Source of the DNA: Cryptomeria japonica
Taxonomy: Eukaryota; Streptophyta; Pinopsida; Cupressales; Cupressaceae
NCBI RefSeq assembly: GCF_030272615.1
Contig: NC_081413.1
Location: 552,199,136-552,263,135 of the forward strand
Direction: 5' to 3'
DNA: 64,000 bases
This document shows, in pieces, positions 1-11,927 of this stretch. The translations under genes were made by a program, and so were the position numbers. The notes under the pieces were generated by a model. The model searched no databases and was not told the DNA's origin. It saw nothing but the letters and a program-made list of their open reading frames with translations. Every line of letters starts with the position of its first letter. Position 1 is the stretch's first letter.

Positions 1-114
1 CTTTACAAAGTTCTTCCTATCAAGCTCTTCTTACTAGTTATAAGACAATATCAACAATAACAACAATATCAATATTACCGGTTCATTTGACATCAATGAC
101 AACATAACATATCA

Positions 115-840
115 TTAATGCAATCTTCATGCAAATGCCAACATATAGATGGTGAGATAGAGTGATAGAGAGGGATATATAAAGAGATAAGGAGAGAGTG
201 AGAGAGAAATAGTTGGGATAAAGAGAGGGAGAGTAGATAAATAAGAAGAGAGAGTGAGGTAGATAGAGATATATTAGCAAGATAAAGGGAGAGAGATGTA
301 GAGATAGAAAAATAGATATGAAGAAAGTGAGAGAAATAGTTGGGATATAGAGAGGGAAAGATACATAAATAAGAAGACAGAGCATGGTAGATAGAGATAT
401 AAAGGAAGATAAAGGGAGGTAGATGTAGAGATGAGTGATAGATAGGAGAATAGGGAGGGAATGAGATGAGAAAAGATGGGGAGGGAAGAGATAAAGGGAG
501 GAAGAAAAGGGGGAAAGAGAGATAAGTAGAGAGAGATAGAGATGAATGGAGAGATGGATTAAATAAGAGATAGTGATAATGAGATATACCTAGAGAGTGA
601 GAGGGAGTTGCAAAGATAGAGGTAGAGGGGGTTTGAGTGAGATATAAAGAAGGTGATAGAGATGAGTAACAAATAGAGAAGAAGAGAGAGATGTAGAGAG
701 GGAAAGATAGAGAGATAGAGGCAAGGAAGAGGAAACAATGTGTGTATGATTGAGAGAAGGATACATAGAGAGAGATACATAAATAGATAAAGAGTGATAT
801 AAATATAGAGGAGATAGAGGCAAAGTAGAGAGATAAATTA
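115..840 (+). repeat. Polypurine (GA-rich) tract, degenerate
   Basis: The plus strand is almost pure A and G, built from GAGA, GATA and GGGA words, for about 700 bases. Open frames on the minus strand read as Ser/Leu/Tyr/Ile-rich nonsense and are not genes. Tracts of the same style lie at 8437-9530 and 18985-19505, where a hairpin/CTAG terminus sits about 270 bases to the left. This copy may belong to an element whose terminus lies left of the window. Confidence 0.9.
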
Positions 841-2245
841 AAATAAAATATATGATTATTCTATAATTATTAAACTTTTAAAAAGACAAATATTTTAATT
901 ATTATTTGTCATCTTATAAATAATTAAAATAACTTCAAACTTAAATCTGAATTAAATATTAAAATAGAATAAACTAAATGCAAAGTCAAAATATATCAAA
1001 ATCTAAATATTATTAAAAAGAATAATTTCAAAAATTAAATGTATTAACTAAATAAAATAGTAAAACTATTTTTTTAATTTATTAATATTGAAATATTAAT
1101 AAAATTGTACTAAGAAATCTACTTAATATATTACAAACAATATTATTTATATGAAAATAAACTTAATCTTAAAAATAAAAAATATTATTAAATTAAGTGT
1201 TAGAAAGTTAAAATATTAATTAAATTAAATTTTTTAAATTGTATTTGAAATAAAAAATTAAAAATAAAAATAACCTACTGATCAAAAATAAAACAAAAAA
1301 TAAATTACATTGACATTTTTTCAGCTAAATTTTAACTTAAAAAATTTACAAGTAAAAAACCAAAGTTGAAAAATTGAAAGTAAAATGACACTTATAAAAA
1401 AATAAAATGTCATTCAAAATTATTTAGTTAACTCAATTTATATATGTGAATAATTATAATAATTAATATTATTATTTAGAAAAAAATGTATTTATTAAAA
1501 GAGTATTGGTATTTTTTTTATATAATTAAAAAAGTTAACTAAAAATATTATTAAAAAATTATATAATCTTAATATCACTTATTTATATATTATAATATAT
1601 AAATAATAATTATTAAAATATAAATAAAAATAAAATTGTAAAAAGTATTGAATAATAAATTTATTGTTGAAAATTTCAAATGCAAAATTAATTATCAATA
1701 TATCATATTTATTATTTTAACAATGTATACCTGTAAAATCTCTAAAATTTAATAGATAAGAAGTTAAAGTAATACAAATTAAAATTAATTATTTCTAAAA
1801 CAAACAAAATTAAACAATATTTATGAACTATAAACATTATTTTAAATAATGTATATTAAAAAAAGCCTCCAACTTCATATTAACTACATCAAATAACATA
1901 AACATTTAAATTTAAAAAATTTAAAATTACACCTCTTTAATCATTTTATAAGGGAATCATGTTTCGGTTGGAAATAAAGTGAGATGGAGATATTTAATTA
2001 ATCACATTCATTTTTTAAACTATCGTAGACATTTTGTACTAAAAGTATTTTTAATTCATAATTTTCAACTACCTCTTCAAATTTATCACACACAATGATA
2101 ACACCATTCGTTGGAGGCTGCATAGTAGTACTCTATGGAAAACAGTGCATGAGGCCTTATCCCGATGTGGTGAATAAAGCGTTCATGTCATAACCTGATG
2201 AAAACAAGGAAAAGTATGGAGAAAAATCAATGGTTGTAAGTCCTT
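841..2245. other. AT-rich intergenic DNA, no gene seen
   Basis: Very AT-rich sequence with dense stops in all frames. I see no conserved protein, RNA gene or clear repeat boundary here. Confidence 0.7.
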
Positions 2246-2337
2246 CAATCGTCTTGCATTGTTTTAGAATGTTGCTAACCATCGATTAAAAAAATCAACC
2301 CATCCATTTCATCTACAGCTTCAACACATAATAAATA
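2246..2337. repeat. Dispersed repeat block, copy A
   Basis: Begins with CAATCGTCTTGCAT and continues with a shared 'catccatttcat' stretch. Related copies start at 8074 and 22441. Copies A and B run straight into a CTAG plus hairpin at nearly the same distance (92 and 100 bases); copy C does not. Confidence 0.6.
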
Positions 2338-2363
2338 CTAGCAATTACACCTTGGTGTGCAAT
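2338..2363 (-). mobile_element. Helitron-like 3' terminus (hairpin + CTAG)
   Basis: Read on the minus strand, a short stem-loop (ATTGCAC, loop, GTGTAAT) is followed within a few bases by CTAG and then T. This is the known form of a Helitron 3' end, which inserts between A and T. Near-identical termini lie at 8174-8200 and 18698-18722. A helicase C-terminus in the matching orientation lies about 800 bases inside (3147-3836). The 5' TC end was not found, so the element length is unknown. Confidence 0.55.
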
Positions 2364-3146
2364 GGTTACGCCGAAAGCAATAATATTGGACAAAACACTA
2401 AATAGGGAAAATAGAAGAATAGTGGAAAAGTCAGTTTTGTTGAATTAATATATTATAGTTCAGTTTTTGAAGAAGTGAAACAAGTTAAGCAAGTTTTCAT
2501 CTATCAGCAAAAGAAGGTGATTGGAATGAAGGGTACGAAGATTGAAATTTCAAGATTTGTAGTATATATAAATATGGAAATATGATCAATGACTAATAGT
2601 ATTTATAAAAACAAATATGTCAAAAATATATGATATAATCGTAAACATTATGGAATTGAACATAAGTTTTACATTTGAAATTTCTTTGGAATGTCTCAAG
2701 CAAATGCATAAGTAACATATAAAGAGTAGGTCCTAAATTTTTTTGCATATGTTGCACATCTTCCTCATTCATATCATTCTTTTGAACACCACACACACTA
2801 TTACAAACACCACAAATTTGTCAAATAGAGTTCTATAAAACATTTTCCATATAGTTACAAACTCTAGGGAATTGAAAACATGTTACACTAATTTTGATTG
2901 AAATATAAGAATTTGTTTTATCAATTATTTAAGATTTTAAAATTTCATAAAATTTTGGCATTCATTATGTATAGAAGCATGAGAACATGGTAAGATCATT
3001 AATGTTTGATAATGCATGTTTAGTAAGATTTAGAAGATAGGTATAAGTATTGTAGAAAAAGAAGATGGAATAAACATGGAGTTTTGTAGCTATGGTTGGC
3101 TGGCTGAAGAGTTTACATTTGATAATGTTGTTAGTCGCGCCTCTTC

Positions 3147-3836
3147 TTATTTCTTTTTAGCAACATATGGGTTTTTTTGTATGCGTGCATATCTTTGGAA
3201 TGTGAATGGAGGGTGAATACGAAGAATTGCAAGTTCATGGACCCTTGAAATAGTTGCAAATGTCAAGCCTTGTCGATCAATGCTGCCAATGTCGATTGCT
3301 TCTCTTTGAAGGGTGAGCCCTTGTGATTTGTGTATTGTTAGGCTCCATGCCATTTTTAGTTGTATTTGATGTCAAAGACTACAACTTATTAGAGTTACAG
3401 GTACATTTTGTGGGTTGTTTTGACCCCAAGCTGGGCCTATGTACTGTTTGAATTGAACAACAATGATAAAGGGAAGTTGAGGTGGTTTTTCAACATCATT
3501 GTATATAATTATTTTGACTTATCTAAGTGCACCATTGGCAAGTCTTGTTTCTACCCATAGATTTGTACATAACATAACTTGTTGGTTGGTACATAAGAAG
3601 ATCTTTGATTGAATTTGTTCTTCATCTAGATTAGAGCATGTGAATCCTCTGAGTTGTTCTACAGTAGATAGGGTAGTAGACATTGCTAAAGACAACAACA
3701 TGCATTTATTATGAAATGATGTCATTTCATTTTTTGTAGATAGATGTGTTGATGATAAGAAAATGGTTTTCTCTATAGAGGTGAGTGAGGAACTTGAGTG
3801 AGGCATTAGAAGTTGCCATATAGATAAGTAGAACAC
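3147..3836 (-). pseudogene. PIF1-type / Helitron helicase, C-terminal fragment
   Basis: The last 68 codons (3353 down to 3147) carry the helicase C-terminal signature: AWSLTIHKSQGLTL, then IDIG and QGLTFATISRV, then PPFTFQRY. Upstream, across a frame change near 3360-3510, are LWVETRLANGALR and LPLIIVVQFKQYIGPAWG-like words that precede this signature in plant PIF1-like and Helitron helicases. Further upstream a stretch resembles the 'ATN...HN.RML.SL' segment of the same family. The ATPase half with Walker A and B motifs and the Rep domain are not visible, so this is a broken remnant. Orientation and distance to the hairpin/CTAG terminus at 2338 fit the 3' end of an autonomous Helitron. A host PIF1 helicase pseudogene is the alternative. 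Confidence 0.75.
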
Positions 3837-4525
3837 TTTGGGTATTGCAAAGAAGGGGCAACAAGAGACATGCCTGCAACAATGTTTGGAATGGCATCTG
3901 CATTTAACATTGCCATAATATAATTTAAACTTGGTCGGAGGAATCTGGCATGTGATAAGTTGAAATATGAGAATTAGATAGTGCTAAAATAAATGTGGTT
4001 GCCACAATTTTGAATTCGAGTGGGAATAATATTTTTATAATATGTCCCCTTTAAAGAATATTGCATTATAAAATACATAAGTTGCAACATTTTAGAGTGG
4101 TTGAAAAAAAAATCTAAAATAAACCAATATGAATTGGTAAAAGGAAACAAACTTTCAAAAAAATAAAAATTAAATTATCTACTTTGTAAAATTTAATAAT
4201 GGTTGAACCTCAAAGAATCACATTATAAATATATGTCTAAGGAAGTAATAATCTACAAGTTTAGAATACATAATAACATAATCAAAGCATGAATGTTGAA
4301 TGTAGACTACTTTTATATGCATGATAAATCATTGAATACAGGGAAAAATTCCTTTAATTAACATCTCTTCTAAAAAAAGGAGTCATTATATAATGTGTCG
4401 AGAATTTACATTGATAGATATAGGTAGATTCCATTGTAGAAAAATATAAGTGTAGGCTATTTACATTATAAGTAGTTAGAAGACAATTTTAGGCTTTTTA
4501 CATTGTAAGTAGTTGAAATAACTAA

Positions 4526-4939
4526 TCACATGTTTTTCAAGTACATCTCATAAGTATGGATGATTTTGGAGGTATCCTTAATTGAGTAGATTTCATCACA
4601 ATATAACTCCTTAAAAAAATCGCATAGTCCCTCTAATTTGATGCAAATGGCTTGGAATGTTGAAACTATCTCTTGAAGTTTTTTGATATCCAATTCTTCT
4701 ATAAGAGGTGTTGTTTGGCAAGAAATTTTGAATTTTTGTACAATATCATGGCAACTATCTAACACAATAGAAGCAAGATTTTGGACATCAATTCCAACAC
4801 ATTATGATTGATTCACATAAAAACATGATTCAACTTATATAGTTGTGGCATCCACTGGTATTAAGGGGTTTTGGATACTTTTGGTTGTATCTCCATTGGA
4901 GAGTTGAACGATTTCATGACTATTTGTACGCTTAGCCAT
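4526..4939 (-). pseudogene. Unrecognised small coding-like region
   Basis: From an ATG at 4939 the minus strand reads MAKRTNSHEIVQL and then a polar stretch. After a short interrupted part (4765-4840) it continues as 79 codons that look helical and amphipathic, ending YEMYLKNM. The interruption holds two stops but also GT and AG words that could bound a short intron. I do not recognise the family. It lies inside the presumed Helitron body, so it could be captured host sequence. Confidence 0.25.
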
Positions 4940-6412
4940 TTCTTGAGAAGAATGAAGTAGAAGAAAGTATAGGTATTAAATCAAGGAAAAAGTATCAGTA
5001 GGTGCAACAGTCTCTTTTGTTAACTCAAGCACTATGAAATGTCAAAACAAAATTGTCCACTCAATTATTGGGGAAAAAGACTAAAATTGACAATTAGTTT
5101 TAAAAAAAAAACTAAAATTAAAATACAGAGAAAGGACACATAAAAATCACATCAATACACACAAAATATAAAATCTACTTATTAAACTATTTTAAAATTT
5201 CCTAAAATTGTATTTACCAAACAAGTTATATTGTGTTAAATGTAATATAATATGAAATAATAAACAAATATAAGAAATTTTAAATTTTAAATATATAACT
5301 AATTATTTATTAATCATATTTAAATTATATAGGCACTCAATTCCTATAATAGTTGATATGTATTTTACTTCAAAACAATTAGGGTTTCAAATAATGCAAA
5401 GGGAGGGCATAATTTAAAGCCAATAGGAAAATCAGTAGCTAGTACATAGAATTTTTTTTTACTATTCTATAGTTACATAGTCTATAATTATTATCATTTT
5501 ATTTTATGTTATATTGTTTTCTTTTAAATGAATAATTAAGTTTATTTATTTGCAAGAAAAATATCCAAATATTATACATACTTATTTTCAAATAATAATT
5601 AGAAAATATCATTTCTATATATTTTCTACATTTGTAAATAAGATATCAATTTTAGATTCTTAAATTTTCAATTTAGAAACATCCTCAATACATGTATAAG
5701 GAATGAAGAGTGTGAAGTTAGAAAGATTTAAGTTAAAAAAAATAGATTCAATTAAAAAATCTTAGGAAGATGCAATGAGAGGAAAAGTTTAAACATATAA
5801 ATTATAAAATTAGAAACATCTAAGTGAAAACTGGGCATATATATATATAATCTTCAATAATTGAAATTAAAAAAAGAGATCTTTCTTTTATAATATTTCT
5901 TTTATAATATCTTGTGAGATAAATATATTTTATAAAATCTCAAGTTTAAATTACATTTTCACCATAAATGTTAACACTAATGACTGTAATCATATATTTT
6001 ATAACCTATCAAATCCAAATTACATTCCCACCATAAAAATTGTGGTAATGGCTGGAAGTAACTTAGCTTACTAACAAAATATAAATAATGTGCTAATGGC
6101 TGGAAGTAACTTAGCTTACTGACAAAATATAAATCGTCTTAAATCCATTGTCAGTGACGGTGAAATTTGTCAATAACAGCCTAACCCTAGATAATATGTT
6201 CTTCTAATGCAGCGCTACAATCTGTAGACCTAGGAAAACATGTAAGGTTTACAAGGCTATTCAAATTCCAATATTTGGTGGCCGTCAATATTTACACGCA
6301 TTCAAAATATTTGATGGCCGTCAATATTTCCACCTGGATCAATTAAGGTTGCACAGGAAATTTAAGGTGTAAATTTCATTTTTATTTTTATGGAATAAAT
6401 ATTTTTTCAAGT
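4940..6412. other. AT-rich intergenic DNA with a 48-bp tandem duplication
   Basis: No gene seen. At 6046-6141 a 48-base unit beginning TAATGGCTGGAAG is present twice in tandem with few differences. Around 6260-6330 a phrase containing GGCCGTCAATATTT is also repeated. Confidence 0.65.
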
Positions 6413-6910
6413 TTGAATAAACTTTGTGTCATAAGACGTGGCAAGATTTATTTGATATGCATGCATTCGATATTTGGAGTTGCATGTTTGCCAGGTTTCC
6501 TAAAAACTGTAGGTAAGAAAAATAAGTTTGAAGGCTACATTATGCTTATTAGGGAAGAAAGTGAAAAGAAAATTGCAGCTCTTGAAGATTTAAAGAGAAT
6601 TGCATATGTTCAACTAACAGAAAAGTTTGAAAAGGAAATTGAACCAGGAAATACTTATTTCCAAAGTGTGAAACAGGTCGATGACAAAGTGTAGAGGCAC
6701 CTTGCTAAGGCAGAAACTACAAAGAAATGCGAATAAAAATTAAGCAAAGATGATCAGCATTTGTCAGAATTATTTTCGAGCAAAATAATTCAGGCATGTT
6801 TTTTAAACCCAATTCAATGAACATACCACTTTGAATATGTAACAGATTGATGACAAAGTATACCACCGCCTTACTAAACTGGAGACTATACGGAGAGAAA
6901 GCAAAATTGA
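6413..6910 (+). pseudogene. Unrecognised coiled-coil-like fragment with an internal duplication
   Basis: A 93-codon frame (6413-6694) has a hydrophobic start (about residues 12-32) and then a charged helical part, ending VKQVDDKV. About 160 bases later the phrase recurs as QIDDKVYHRLTKLETIRRE just after a CAG, as if a coiled-coil exon had been duplicated. The family is not recognised. The second copy runs straight into the 63-bp triplication. It may be a decayed multi-exon gene; no confident start or end can be given. Confidence 0.3.
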
Positions 6911-6917
6911 ATTGTTT

Positions 6918-7106
6918 GAGAGAAAGACAAGCATTTGTAGATTATTTTTTCTTCCGCGTACAGAGGTGAGGAGGAGTATTGAGAGAAAGACAAGCATTTG
7001 TAGATTATTTTTTCTTCCGCGTACAGAGGTGAGGAGGAGTATTGAGAGAAAGACAAGCATTTGTAGATTATTTTTTCTTCCGCGTACAGAGGTGAGGAGG
7101 AGTACT
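6918..7106 (+). repeat. 63-bp tandem repeat, three near-identical copies
   Basis: Units start at 6918, 6981 and 7044 with GAGAGAAAGACAAGC and look identical or nearly so. Because 63 is a multiple of three, one frame stays open through all copies and gives a 21-residue repeat (RKTSICRLFFLPRTEVRRSI and one more residue). The near-identity implies recent expansion. Confidence 0.95.
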
Positions 7107-8073
7107 TAATATTTTAGTCAATTCCGTTTGAAATGGTGAAAATACCCCCAAGAACTTTACTTTTTTAGAAGTGTAAACAAATGGCAAGCAATTTAATTGA
7201 GAGGACACAAAATGTTACCGACTTGGCTGGTTACTTTAGTTTGACAAAAGCTTTTATGAACCACCACCATACTGCACAGGAAGCGTTTGCAAGTTAAGAT
7301 TTTACGGGTTTCTTAATGTGCTACGACTGGTGTCACACTTGATTACCGGAGCAGGTAGGTTCCGTTTTATTAATAGACCTCCAGTCTCAATCCCCAATCA
7401 TATCCCTAGGCAACTTCCAATTTTTAAGCTCTACTATTCTAGAGGGAAGCTTTACTCTAATCCATTCCTTTATATTACTAATATTGTTAGTCTTCCGGAG
7501 TAATATTGTTAGTCTTCCGCAGAGAGTAACATTCCACTAGCATCACTAATCTTAGCTACTGGTTTTTTTCGTGTCCATAAAACAAATACCAATAAAACAA
7601 GACATCGATGCAGAAAATCAAAAGAACGACATGATTTTAAATCTTGCAGATTGGATTTAAGAAAGAACAATAAAGTTTGTAGTCAGTATTGTAATCGTGC
7701 ATTTTTAAGTCTATTCTCAAGTGGGTTTGTCCCTCGCCAGCAAAGATACAGTAACCATACATTATTATTGTTAACTATCCATCTAATCGCACCCATACGT
7801 TTCTTCCGGCCAACGATCCGTTTGCAATGCGAATGAATCCGTTTAGCTTAGAAAAATGGTGATCAAACATGCAAATTGGAACAATGCGAATGAATTTTGT
7901 TTGGCTTAGAAAAACAGTGATCAAACACGCAAATCCGAACATAATAGTATTTGCCGTACCAAGTAGAAATATGACAATGCTTGATTTGATTTCTCTGAAC
8001 ACAAGAGTCTTTGCCGTATCAATTATTCTGAACTGATTTTTTGTTTGACCATAATGGAGGGCTAGGATGTCCG
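7107..8073. other. Intergenic DNA with a 57-bp tandem duplication
   Basis: Short open frames show no recognisable family. At 7829-7942 a unit beginning GCGAATGAAT is present twice with a 57-base period. The phrase TTTGCCGTA also recurs at about 7950 and 8010. Confidence 0.6.
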
Positions 8074-8173
8074 CAATCGTCTTGCATTGGGTAACAGATG
8101 ATATCAACCATAGATGGAAAATTTGAGATCGTCCATCTCAGTTAGGAGACGCCTTCGGCATAATAAAAATAAA
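8074..8173. repeat. Dispersed repeat block, copy B
   Basis: Same family as 2246-2337 and 22441-22533. It ends with GGAGACGCCTTCGGC and an A-rich stretch directly before the CTAG at 8174. GCCTTCGGC here is complementary to GCCGAAGAGGC just beyond the hairpin, so the two flank the inner hairpin as an outer stem. Confidence 0.65.
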
Positions 8174-8200
8174 CTAGCTATTGCACTCTTGGTGTGCAAT
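8174..8200 (-). mobile_element. Helitron-like 3' terminus (hairpin + CTAG), second copy
   Basis: On the minus strand TTGCAC, a loop and GTGCAA form a stem followed by AGCTAG and then T. The inside sequence to about 8435 is recognisably related to 18703-18985, and both lead into a polypurine tract. This suggests one family of non-autonomous elements. No 5' end was identified. Confidence 0.55.
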
Positions 8201-8436
8201 GGGTACGCCGAAGAGGCTTTGAAGGTTACTTAGGAAAAAAATTGGTCTATTTGTTGCCTACATGTGTGTAGTACATAAGGTCAATTAATAGGTCCTATAG
8301 CAAATGATGTTTTGCAACAAAGGTATTAATCTAGAAGTGCTAGCTTCAAATCAAATATGCATCTGCTTATAGGGATCCAAACATGGTTGTAAGTATAATC
8401 GGACTCCATTACCAATAGACTCATGCTATGTTTGCA

Positions 8437-8808
8437 ACAAAGATAGAGAGGGAGAGAGAAGGAGAAATAGAGTTGGGAAGAGTGAAAGGGAGGGTGGGTA
8501 AGAACTGTACAGATAGAGATGGAGGAGAGAGGGAGAGATAAAGATGAAAAAGATAAATATATAGGGACAGAGGGGGAGGGAGAGATAAAAATAGATGGAG
8601 ATATAGAGAGATACATATGAAAGATAAAGATATAGAGTGATAGGGAGATAGAGAGATGTAGAAGAAGCAATAGATATAAAGGAAGTGAGAGAGGGAGAGA
8701 TAGAGAGATACATATGGTGAGATAAGAGAAAGATAGGTAGAGGGGGAGAGAAGGGGAGATAAATCAATATATAGAGAGGTAGAAGGAGAGGGAGAGGGAG
8801 AGGGAGAG

Positions 8809-8895
<87 letters not shown>

Positions 8896-9530
8896 ATGAT
8901 CGATGGAGTGAATAATAGATACATATATAAATAATAATGATATAGAGTAAGGGGGGATAAAGAGAGAGATTAATATATAGATATAGACTACGAGATATGG
9001 AGGGAGAGGTGAAGTTAATGAGAGAGAAAGGGAGGGAGTGATATTGATAGAGGGAGATATATAAAGATACATAGGGATAGAGAGAGGTAGATAGAGCTAG
9101 AGAGATATGGATATAAACATTTAAAGAGAGTAGTGAGAGGGAGTAAGAGATATAGAACAAGATAGATGGTGTTCATAAGAGTGGCAGATATAATAAGATA
9201 TAGATATAAAGGGGGAGGTTGAGATGGCGAGATAGAGATGTGGGGGCATGAGTGTGAGAGAAGGCGACATAGACAAGTAATAGAGAGGCATAAAGAGAGG
9301 GAGAGAGATAGAAAGTTAGAGAGATCAAGATACAAATATAGATAGAGAATGAGAAATAGAGATTGTGTGTATATTAGTGAGAGAGAAAAATGAAGAGATA
9401 AAGATATGTAAATAGAGAGATAGAGAGGGAGGAAGAGAGATGAAAGATGTAGAAATGAGGAGTGAGAGTGAGAGAGGGAGAGATAGGGATAGAAAAAAGA
9501 AAGATAGATAGTTATGAGTTAGGTGAAAGA
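8437..9530 (+). repeat. Polypurine (GA-rich) tract with (AT)24 and (AG)n cores
   Basis: About 1.1 kb of near-continuous purines on the plus strand. It includes an uninterrupted AT run at 8813-8860 followed by an AG run at 8861-8893. Long minus-strand open frames rich in Ser, Leu and Tyr result from the composition and are not genes. Confidence 0.95.
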
Positions 9531-10650
9531 CAATACAAATATATATTTAAATATATTTATTGTTTATTTTTATTTATTTATAATATTAAATTATAATTAT
9601 ATTTATTATATATTTTATGTATTATAAATAATTAAATATAATTTTAAAATCAATTATATTAAAGACAACATTTGCAACCATGTAGATGTCCTATGTGATG
9701 ATTATGCATTTTTAATTCTTTTAATAGCCTTTAGAATTTAATTGTTCTATAATTATTACCCTATTGAGCATGATAATTATTGGCCCATATAAAATTAAAT
9801 ACACATTAAATTTTATTATATATCATGACATCGCAACATAGTGTATGAAAAATGTGTTAGACTACTTCATAATGATTAATATAAAGGATTGAAGAAGTTT
9901 AAATTTGAATATAAATTTGGAGTTTTAAGATTTAGATACCATTCATATCTTTTTTTAGGAATGATTCTTATCAAACTTGAATTATTTGAAAATGATTTAT
10001 GCAAATAAAGTAGTAATTTTGAAATAGAAAAACAAATCTATAAAAAATGGATTCAAATAAAGATAAATAAATATAAATCAAAATCAAAAGGTAAATTAAA
10101 TTTAATACATAAACATATCATTTATCAATGTATTATCACATCAAGACATCTTCAAAGAATATATACAAAATTAAATAAAAATTTACAAAATAATATTCTT
10201 ATTTCACCTTTACACTTATATTTTATTAAAAAAGAAGTAAGAGTTACTTGCATGTGTAAGCCTCAAAGATCATGTGGTATCTTTGTTTTGCTCTTAGAAT
10301 TTATTATAATATAATATTATTACTACTTACCAAACAAATGTTGATAAATTTAGTAGTGTTATGGATTTGAAAAAAGAGATTCCTAAGCCATGAGTTATTT
10401 AGATTGTATTTATTTATTTTATGTATAAAAAAAATAATATTTTTGAATCTGCCGTATGTGTGTTTAATTGATTTAATATTGGGTCTTAAATATGTAAAAA
10501 AGTTTTTTAGATTTCAAATTCTTAGATTGGACAAAGTGTAAATTTGCATATATACCTAATTGGATCCCCTTACAAGAATATTTGAACAAGTTATAAAGAT
10601 CTAATGGGAGGCGGTAGGTGATGTGACTGTGCATCCATAAGCAGTGGGCC
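9531..10650. other. AT-rich intergenic DNA, no gene seen
   Basis: AT-rich with frequent stops in all frames. Nothing recognisable up to the LINE target site. Confidence 0.7.
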
Positions 10651-10667
10651 AAGTGGCATACATTTCT
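10651..10667. repeat. LINE target-site duplication, copy 1
   Basis: AAGTGGCATACATTTCT directly abuts the LINE poly(A) end (poly-T on the plus strand). The matching copy is at 18389-18405 with one difference. Confidence 0.92.
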
Positions 10668-10878
10668 TTTTTTTTATCGATAACATTATGTAATTTATTG
10701 CTTAGAATAGAAAAGTATTACATCCAAGGAGCAGATAAACTAGTTGCACCACAAAGGGGTCATGCCCCTACTACAAAAAGGAACCCCAGAAAACACCATC
10801 CCAACATGACCCACAGCCACAAAAAGGGTCACATACATACACCAAAAACCACACACTAGACCCCGACCGACCCCAACC

Positions 10879-11607
10879 CTAACTACGAAACCACCCCAAT
10901 GCCTCTTCTCTTGAGAAATTGGGGATACCCCTGCTGGGTCCAGCCACCTGCATCACGCATCCTCCACCTGGCACCGTTCCTGGCTTGCTTCCACACAGCA
11001 ACCCATGCTCCACCACCTTTGTCGATTTCTTTGGAAGCTGATGTCGAACCAAAGGCCTCCCATCCTCGTCCAGAGGGGCCTTGGACCGAATGGAAGTCAC
11101 CTTCTCGTGGATCTTAACATGTTTAGTCGACCCCAATTAACGAACAAACTTCACAATCTCAGCCCAGCCTTTCCTTGCATCCTCCTCCTACAGAGCAACT
11201 GGTCGCGAAGCCGACCAAATAACAAAAGGCTGCAGCTCCCCAACGGCCACACCAATCCTCCTACTCGAGCCTTCCGCCAACTTCATCCCCTCACCAATGA
11301 CAGTGCGGGCCATCACTTCCTACAAACCTCCTGCCCATTTGGGTCTTAACACCAGAGAAGTAATATGTTGCACTTCTTCCACCATCTTCCCCACCTGCAA
11401 GGCCAAAGTAGTAAAAAGTGACGAAATGTCAAGATTTGTTCTCAGTCGCCAATCCTGAGTCAGGAATTCCTCACCAAACAACAACCTAACTGCCCTCCAG
11501 AAATCATCTCCATCCACTCTGAAGACATTCAATAGCCTAATCCTTGAGACCAAGCCACAAAACGCAGGCAATTGCCCATCTGACTCCAACAAAAAATTAG
11601 CTTCCAT
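10879..11607 (-). pseudogene. LINE 3' coding-like region (possible third ORF)
   Basis: Downstream of ORF2, a 95-codon frame (11607-11320) begins MEANFLLESDGQLPAF. A second stretch in another frame (about 11300-11135) begins MARTVIGEGMKLAEG and reads helically for some 55 codons. A third frame (11136-10879) begins MGSTKHVKIHEKV. The composition is as GC-rich as the ORF1/ORF2 parts, unlike a usual plant LINE 3' UTR. I recognise no domain. It may be a decayed extra ORF, or captured sequence carried with the element. Confidence 0.4.
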
Positions 11608-11927
11608 CCTTTCTCACAGCTGCAAAAAGGAAACCCTGTACACTCCGTCTACCACCAAGTAGTCACCACAAAATGCCAAGAATTAAAGCACAAAGGCCTT
11701 TAAGGCTGCCTCCATCACATGTCATGAGTACTTCACATGCTTCGCAGGAATCTAAACATCATCACCAAATACTCACACCGCTCGCCTCCATCATCATCCA
11801 TCACCACAAGGCCACTTGCTATAATTTGTAGAACACACACCACGAGGAAAATAAATTCCCACAGAACCATGACTACAAATGGTCACTTCAAATCGAGCTC
11901 GGGTTCACTTTTCTAAAATAATCCTTT

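Noticed and set aside
8421-9335. Long minus-strand open frames rich in Ser, Leu and Tyr over the purine tracts
   Set aside because: They arise because a CT-rich strand lacks stop codons in some frames; there is no conserved domain and the composition is that of a microsatellite.
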